Part shown: positions 62,294 to 64,000 of the stretch, piece after piece | Position numbering within the stretch: the stretch's first letter is position 1 | Layout: each line of letters opens with the position of its first letter | Origin: Paraburkholderia sartisoli | GTDB taxonomy: Bacteria > Pseudomonadota > Gammaproteobacteria > Burkholderiales > Burkholderiaceae | Assembly: GCF_900107685.1 (NCBI RefSeq) | Contig: NZ_FNRQ01000002.1 | Location: 496,001-560,000, forward strand | DNA length: 64,000 nt | Reading direction: 5' to 3' | Notes under the pieces: generated by a model | Told to the model about the DNA's origin: nothing | The model's database searches: none | The model's input: the letters and a program-made list of their open reading frames with translations, nothing else | Program-made: the position numbers and the translations under genes

Positions 62294-62773
62294 GAAATCG
62301 GGCTGATGTATTTCTGTCTGCGTTATTTTGCCGCCGATCGTCGCCCGTTCAGCGAAAAGCCTGGCCTGATCGCGTTCTGGCTTTATACCGCTGGCCTCGT
62401 GCTCTGGATCGCACTGAATTCCTTCCCGATTGGCTGGCCGCAGCTCGACGCCGTCTACGAGCATGGACTTGCTTACGTCCGTAGCAGCGAACTTCATCAG
62501 ACGATCCTCTTCTGGCAATGGACCCACCTGCCTGGCAACGTCGTGTTTGCAATCGGCGCGCTGCTCATGGCATGGGACTTCATCGCCAAGGTTGCGCCTT
62601 TGGTGCTGAAGTCCATAACATGCCGCCCGGGCAATGCGGCGGCGGATGAATCACCCACAGGATTGCGACATGCGTGGCTCCGTTCTCGGGTTTGCCTGCC
62701 TGACAGGGGCTTCATGCTGAAACCCTGGAGCCGGAGTGGCAACCCCGGGTTTTCGATAAAAATCACGTTATGA
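62294..62773 (+). pseudogene. norB: Truncated quinol-dependent nitric-oxide reductase NorB, 3' end
   Basis: The frame opens EIGLMYFCLRYFAADRR, then LIAFWLYTAGLVLWIALNSFPIGWPQL, DAVYEHGLAYVRSSELH and FAIGALLMAWDFIAK. This is the last two-helix stretch of qNorB (FPIGWPQLDAVYEHGLAY is diagnostic). All upstream parts, including the quinol and catalytic helices, are missing and replaced by the IS5-type fragment. The frame continues to a stop at 62773 beyond the family similarity. Confidence 0.85.
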
Positions 62774-62775
62774 TG
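62761..62775 (+). promoter_or_regulatory. AATCACGTTATGATG dyad, site D, before sdhB
   Basis: A weaker copy of the motif, with one end mismatched on each arm, extended -10-like TGATGTATTT following. It lies 108 bp before the sdhB start. Confidence 0.55.
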
Positions 62776-62882
62776 TATTTGAGTGTCGGCACGGCCTGTC
62801 CGGAACGGCGCTTCGAAGAGCGTCTTCAAGCGATGCAGCAGCTGCGTGGCCGCGCCGGTACGCAGAACGATCGGGAGATATC

Positions 62883-63590
62883 GTGAGCGAATTCAGGAAA
62901 TTCGAAATCTACCGCTACGATCCGGATCGGGACAGCGGCCCTCACATGCAGACGTTCGAAATCGAGATCGCGCCAGGCGACAGGATGTTGCTCGATGTGC
63001 TGATCCGGCTGAAGGCAGTTGACGAGACGTTCAGCTTCAGACGTTCATGCCGCGAGGGCGTGTGCGGCTCCGATGCGATGAACATCAATGGCAAGAACGG
63101 TCTTGCCTGTATTACAAACCTGCGTGAACTGCCGCGCCATACGATCTTGCGGCCCCTGCCTGGTTTGCCGGTCGTGCGCGATCTGATTGTCGACATGACG
63201 GCGTTCTTCAAGCAATACCACTCGATCATCCCTTACCTGATCAACGATACCCCACCGCCCGAACGCGAACGCCTGCAGTCACCACAGGAACGCGACCAGC
63301 TCGACGGACTCTACGAGTGCATCCTGTGCGCCTGTTGCTCGAGCGCCTGCCCCTCGTACTGGTGGAATCCTGACAAATATGTCGGCCCTGCGGGACTCCT
63401 GCAGGCGTACCGCTTCCTCGTGGATTCGCGCGATGAAGGCACGAATGCGCGGCTCGATAATCTCGAAGACCCCTATCGGCTGTTCCGGTGCCGCTCGATC
63501 CTCAACTGCACGGACGTGTGCCCGAAGGGATTGAATCCGGCGAAGGCAATCGGTCAGATCAAAACCATGCTGGCACGCCGGGGCATTTGA
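62883..63590 (+). CDS. sdhB: Succinate dehydrogenase/fumarate reductase iron-sulfur subunit
   Basis: 235 residues from a GTG with GGGAGA upstream. Three cluster motifs: [2Fe-2S] [22 protein letters not shown], [4Fe-4S] [16 protein letters not shown], and [3Fe-4S]/[4Fe-4S] [17 protein letters not shown], each with its full set of Cys. The normal partners sdhA, sdhC and sdhD are absent, so this is a lone paralogue, or a remnant kept for another flavoprotein. Preceded by a TATCACG-type dyad. Confidence 0.93.
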   Translation: MSEFRKFEIYRYDPDRDSGPHMQTFEIEIAPGDRMLLDVLIRLKAVDETFSFRRSCREGVCGSDAMNINGKNGLACITNLRELPRHTILRPLPGLPVVRDLIVDMTAFFKQYHSIIPYLINDTPPPERERLQSPQERDQLDGLYECILCACCSSACPSYWWNPDKYVGPAGLLQAYRFLVDSRDEGTNARLDNLEDPYRLFRCRSILNCTDVCPKGLNPAKAIGQIKTMLARRGI

Positions 63591-63619
63591 ATTACCGGGA
63601 TCAGAAAGAGAGAACCGTT

Positions 63620-63964
63620 ATGGCGACACCACGTGCGACACCCGGCGATCTGATCGACGTCCGGCCACTCGGTCCGGGCCTGTCGGGTGCCAGGTCCTTC
63701 ACCCTCGCGCGGACCGACCATCTTGAGGTCGTCCGGCTCGTGCTGTCAGCCGGCAAGCGAATCCCGGAACATCGCGCGCCAGGCGAGATCACGGTGCAGT
63801 GTCTGGAAGGTTCCTTGAAGTTCGGTACGGATGTCGTCGTGCAGACCATGCGAGCAGGCGACCTGCTCTTTACCTTGCCCGGCCAGGCGCACTGGCTCGA
63901 AGCGCTTGAAGCGCTTGAAGATACGTCAGTGCTCGTGACACTTTATCTGCCGCAGGGTCGTTGA
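63620..63964 (+). CDS. Small cupin-domain protein
   Basis: 114 residues. Cupin motif 1 region [23 protein letters not shown] and motif 2 [14 protein letters not shown], typical of single-domain cupins. The start at 63620 has AGAGAGAACC upstream. Metal and substrate are unknown. Follows sdhB after 29 bases and may be co-transcribed. Confidence 0.85.
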   Translation: MATPRATPGDLIDVRPLGPGLSGARSFTLARTDHLEVVRLVLSAGKRIPEHRAPGEITVQCLEGSLKFGTDVVVQTMRAGDLLFTLPGQAHWLEALEALEDTSVLVTLYLPQGR

Positions 63965-64000
63965 CAGGACCGTCACGGCATCACACGCATGGATCGAGTC
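63965..64000. other. End of window
   Basis: 36 bases with no feature to support. Confidence 0.5.

Noticed and set aside
1..64000. CRISPR array or prophage
   Set aside because: No regularly spaced short repeats and no phage structural or integrase genes were seen.

Overview
The window is a GC-rich chromosomal stretch of a betaproteobacterium, most likely Paraburkholderia, Caballeronia or Burkholderia. The reasons are the small DUF1840 and DUF3311 proteins, an orphan Pal-like lipoprotein, a Burkholderia-type extragenic repeat near 12.36 kb, codon use, and a dense mix of catabolic ABC transporters and regulators. I see no rRNA, tRNA, CRISPR array, replication origin or intact prophage. Species assignment is inference.

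Region by region. (1) 1-10.8 kb: one long minus-strand operon (FAD dehydrogenase, aldehyde dehydrogenase, ThDP enzyme, Liv-type ABC transporter, TIM-barrel isomerase, SDR epimerase), with four-base stop/start overlaps at its 3' end. The LivM, LivG and LivF functions are fused in one 870-residue protein. It looks like a pathway for an organic acid or a related substrate that I cannot name. (2) 11.7-22.6 kb: Pal-like lipoprotein; monocarboxylate-type SSF symporter with its DUF3311 partner and a divergent sensor kinase/response regulator (an MctP/MctSR-like layout); BON-like secreted protein; APC permease; an orphan Rieske protein; DUF1840; MarR regulator. (3) 22.7-26.7 kb: a CHASE-PAS-PAS-GGDEF-EAL protein coupled to a solute-binding protein. 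(4) 27-31.3 kb: FrnE-like oxidoreductase, KfrA-like coiled-coil protein with heptad-register tandem repeats, an IS1182-type transposase relic and a ParDE toxin-antitoxin pair, which together look plasmid-like. (5) 31.5-38.6 kb: a three-component oxygenase resembling MocD/MocE/MocF, a tandem intergenic repeat, SirB2, NsrR, several small unknown proteins, a broken TetR gene and RidA. (6) 38.8-48.8 kb: PhyH-type dioxygenase, LacI regulators, an SDR, and a beta-glucoside operon (GH1 enzyme, ABC transporter, LacI) with a 16-bp palindromic operator. (7) 49-57.6 kb: RarD, HiPIP, a TDT/SLAC1-family transporter, acetyl-CoA synthetase and acetate permease SatP, and a Fur-type TonB receptor. (8) 57.7-64 kb: VOC protein, DUF2513-like protein, MocR regulator with a divergent NAD(P)-binding protein, an SDR lacking the usual Tyr, an IS5-type transposase fragment joined to the 3' end of a quinol NO-reductase gene, a lone SdhB and a cupin.

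The strongest cross-window signal is a dyad of the form TATCRCGTYRTGATA. It occurs in front of DUF1840, HiPIP, satP-acs and sdhB (20.70, 50.51, 55.00 and 62.76 kb), each time merging into an extended -10-like sequence. It suggests one regulator controlling acetate uptake and electron-transfer proteins. NsrR at 35.3 kb together with the truncated NO reductase at 62.3 kb suggests a NO-response network that has lost its main target locally. The whole-window picture is an accessory, catabolism-rich chromosomal region with several scars of mobile elements.
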